Positions 61,953 to 64,000 of a stretch of DNA of 64,000 bases are shown here, piece after piece. The DNA is taken from NCBI GenBank assembly GCA_003254885.1, contig QANT01001429.1:1-64000 (forward strand). Direction: 5' to 3'. The stretch is from Purshia tridentata (lineage: Eukaryota; Streptophyta; Magnoliopsida; Rosales; Rosaceae). The notes below the pieces were generated by a model, which was not told the DNA's origin, searched no databases, and worked only from the letters and a program-made list of their open reading frames with translations. Within the stretch, counting starts at the first letter, position 1. The number at the start of each line of letters is the position of its first letter. The translations under genes and the position numbers were made by a program.

Positions 61953-62471
61953 GAGTGAACATGAATGAGAGTGAGCAGAAATGAGAGTGAATATGAATAA
62001 AAGTGAGCAAGAACGAGAATGTATGAATGGAAGTGAGCAGGAATGGGAGTGAATAGGAATAAGAGTGAGCAGGAATCAGAGTGAACTTAATATATATAAT
62101 TAAGTTGCAAATTTAAAATTTCACTTTAATTATATTTATATATAAGGGTAGTTTTGAATTTTCATTAAAAATGTGGAGTATTTTCAACAAAAAAAATTTC
62201 TTTCCCTTTTCCTCTCCCCCAATCCGAACCCCCCTTAAGGAGTGGCAATCACCCAAAAATTAGGAATGCCACTGCTAATTTTGGTGGGCCTCATCAATTT
62301 TTTTTTCTCTTTTTCAAGTTTAGTAAACATGGGAATAGTAATAAGAATCATTCTCAAATACAAGTAAACACAGAAATGATAATAGAAATCAATCTCAAAT
62401 ACAAGTAAACACATGAATGAGAATAATTCCCATGGTTGCCATTCCCATTACTGATTAGTAAACATGCATTA
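61909..62471. mobile_element. PIF/Harbinger-like non-autonomous element in the last exon of the SSL gene
   Basis: The element spans 61912-62468 (557 bp). Its ends are GGGCGTGTTTACTAA and TTAGTAAACATGCA, inverted repeats with two or three mismatches. The flanking trinucleotides are TGA and TTA, a possible worn TWA-type duplication. The left part (61930-62085) consists of tandem GAATGAGAGTGAGCAG-like units; the right part has ATTCTCAAATACAAGTAAACACA repeated twice (in part). There is no transposase. Confidence 0.75.
61930..62085. repeat. degenerate minisatellite inside the element
   Basis: About eight imperfect units of GGAATGAGAGTGA(G/A)CA type occur in tandem. The first ones are translated as the end of the SSL protein. 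Confidence 0.8.
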
Positions 62472-63089
62472 AGAAACATATAGGACGAATCAATGTTTTT
62501 GGGTACTTCTAATCCTACTGCAAAAAGCTTTGGTTATATCTCAATAATCAGTCATGGTCTAATGGCAGTCAAATGTTCCTTGATTCCCTCACTTGACTAC
62601 ACTCTCAAAGCTGGGATCATCCACTCTCACAATTTCGACTAGTCAAACATTAAAAATGAAAAAAAATTACTTGTTTATAAGTCAGTCAAGCACTAAGATA
62701 CATGCCCACTTTCCTGAATTCTTGAAGTAAGACGAATATTCTGAATTCAAGCAAGAAATGGTTAAATTCTTTGCCATCAAGGTGGGAAACATAAATCGAA
62801 ATTGTGATTTTTTGTTATCCAATCCAAATAACCATAGCGCAATATACATGCCTCTTCCACATGGAAAAAATCTATACACATGCATGACAAAGGCCGAGTG
62901 GGCCAATGACCCCGCCAAAACAAGTAACCTGCTGAGATTGTTTCACAGTTTATGATTGGCTTTTGAACACTAATATAAGAAAATAACTGCTGCAGATCAC
63001 CATTTGATATTGAGTAATTGCATTGTATCTGTATCTGTCTACTTTCATCAACAAAATAATGAGCAACTGAAGAAACTAAGATATTCAAC
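62472..63089. other. 0.6 kb convergent spacer
   Basis: The first 41 bases could be the displaced native 3' end of the SSL coding sequence. The rest is A/T-rich with no supported gene. Confidence 0.45.
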
Positions 63090-63964
63090 CTATTTCAACC
63101 TCATTCTCTTCTCTAGATTCTTCTGAACTCCATTTGGTGATTGCTCTTCTGATGCACTTGATCTGTTGGCTTTTATCTTTTTTCTGTTGATAAACTCTGA
63201 GAAGGATGGAATTAGTGGCAGCCTTGTACTTGGGGAAGCACTTTGAGTTGGTGACCCAGCTGCAGAAGCTACTGATCTAACACTATCATGGAAATCATTG
63301 CTGGTAATTTCTGCTGGTCCCTCCACCAAAGGTGATGGTGTCGCAGAAGGTTCTTTTTTGGGCAGAGTATTCTCTGATGGGGAACTGGTAATGGTGCCAA
63401 GGCGATTAGTTAAGTCAGTAGAATCTGCAGTTGATAACCACCTCGTTGTACTTGCCACTTGAGAATAATAAAATGATTTCCCAGTTTTCCCATATTTCTT
63501 ATAACACTCATTTTCAAGAAAAGAGGCTGATTTTTCCACTTCAATCCTGCACAGAAATTTTTCAACAATGAGAACCTCCAGAGTACAAACAAAAACAACA
63601 GTTGTGAGAAAGTTTAAAATCTCAAGTGGTTAACTAATTTGTTGCACATAAAAATTAATCTGAGACACCAGTTAAAGGATCTTAGACCTATGTATAACTT
63701 CCAAACATCCATATAACAATAATCAATTGTGTAATTGAATGCAATACATCTGGCTATCATGATAATCATATGGATTGCAAAATTTATAGAAGGAATTTCT
63801 TATGCGATATTCATTTCATTAAAAGAACATCAAATGCAGTTAAAACAAAGAGCTTACTTAAAGTTTCCAAGCCGCTGCTCGGCCTGCTTTAGAGCATTTT
63901 GTAATCTTTGCTTGCTTGCTTCCCTCAGTGTATCAGATATAGAATTCTTGTCGACTTTATTTAT
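63090..63964 (-). CDS. 3' exons of an unidentified protein gene (continues off the right end)
   Basis: Two exons are visible: 63858-63964 (acceptor TAACAG-type, donor GTAAGC) and 63090-63546 with the stop. They join in phase to 187 C-terminal residues. The first part is a charged amphipathic segment (DTLREASKQRLQNALKQAEQ, RLGNFKIEVEKSASFLENEC) that looks helical. A conserved-looking block follows, YKKYGKTGKSFYYSQVASTT. The end is a Ser/Pro-rich disordered tail with a basic cluster (INRKKIKANR, LEKRMRLK) that could be a nuclear localisation signal. I do not recognise the family. The splice logic and amino-acid composition make it a real gene. Confidence 0.7.
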
Positions 63965-64000
63965 CTGTTGTCAAATAAAGTGAAAAATAGTTGTTCAGGG

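Noticed and set aside
1-64000. LTR retrotransposons, LINEs, tRNA, rRNA and CRISPR arrays
   Set aside because: No reverse transcriptase, integrase or gag-like frames, no paired long terminal repeats, no tRNA T-loop (GGTTCGAATCC-type) with a matching stem, and no regularly spaced repeats were seen by eye. Small or decayed examples could be missed.

Overview
The window is nuclear plant DNA from a dicot. The evidence is short GT-AG introns, AT-rich spacers, small non-autonomous DNA transposons, and protein families best matched to rosid genes. From remembered protein similarity I would guess Rosaceae (Prunus-like), but nothing in the sequence proves the genus. I rebuilt gene models by hand, checking every exon for splice sites and reading phase.

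Layout, left to right: a 3'-truncated PPR gene (+, 1.5-2.3 kb); a seven-exon aleurain-type vacuolar cysteine protease (-, 2.4-4.2 kb); a RIPK-type receptor-like cytoplasmic kinase (+, 9.3-11.2 kb); a tandem CYP92A-like cytochrome P450 island (-, 13.2-24.6 kb) made of a tail relic, a pseudogene (copy A) and three open genes (B, C, D); a gene-poor 10 kb stretch with a TAA-flanked MITE and tandem duplications; a subtilase of the SBT1.8 type (+, 34.5-36.9 kb); a five-exon type-C G-gamma subunit (AGG3/GS3 class) with a very Cys-rich tail (-, 37.8-40.5 kb); a LURP-one-related gene (+, 45.3-46.2 kb); an intronless cation/calcium exchanger (-, 47.5-49.5 kb); a 14-exon ALDH7B (+, 52.5-55.9 kb); a DUF1677 zinc-ribbon-like gene (-, 57.9-58.3 kb); a strictosidine-synthase-like gene whose last codons come from a transposon (+, 59.6-62.0 kb); and the 3' exons of an unidentified gene (-, 63.1-64.0 kb).

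From memory, PPR / RIPK / SBT1.8 / LURP-one matches the Arabidopsis At2g06000-At2g05910 neighbourhood, and CCX / ALDH7B / DUF1677 matches At1g54115-At1g54095. The window therefore looks like an ancestral block that Arabidopsis has split. The P450 array is the lineage-specific part.

The most dynamic segment is that array. Copy C looks like a patchwork: promoter and N-terminus like B, middle like A, 3' end alternating. It carries substitutions at residues that normally contact heme. Two non-autonomous DNA transposons sit between B and C, and a paralogous spacer gives an empty-site reference for one of them. No LTR retroelement, tRNA, rRNA or CRISPR was recognised.
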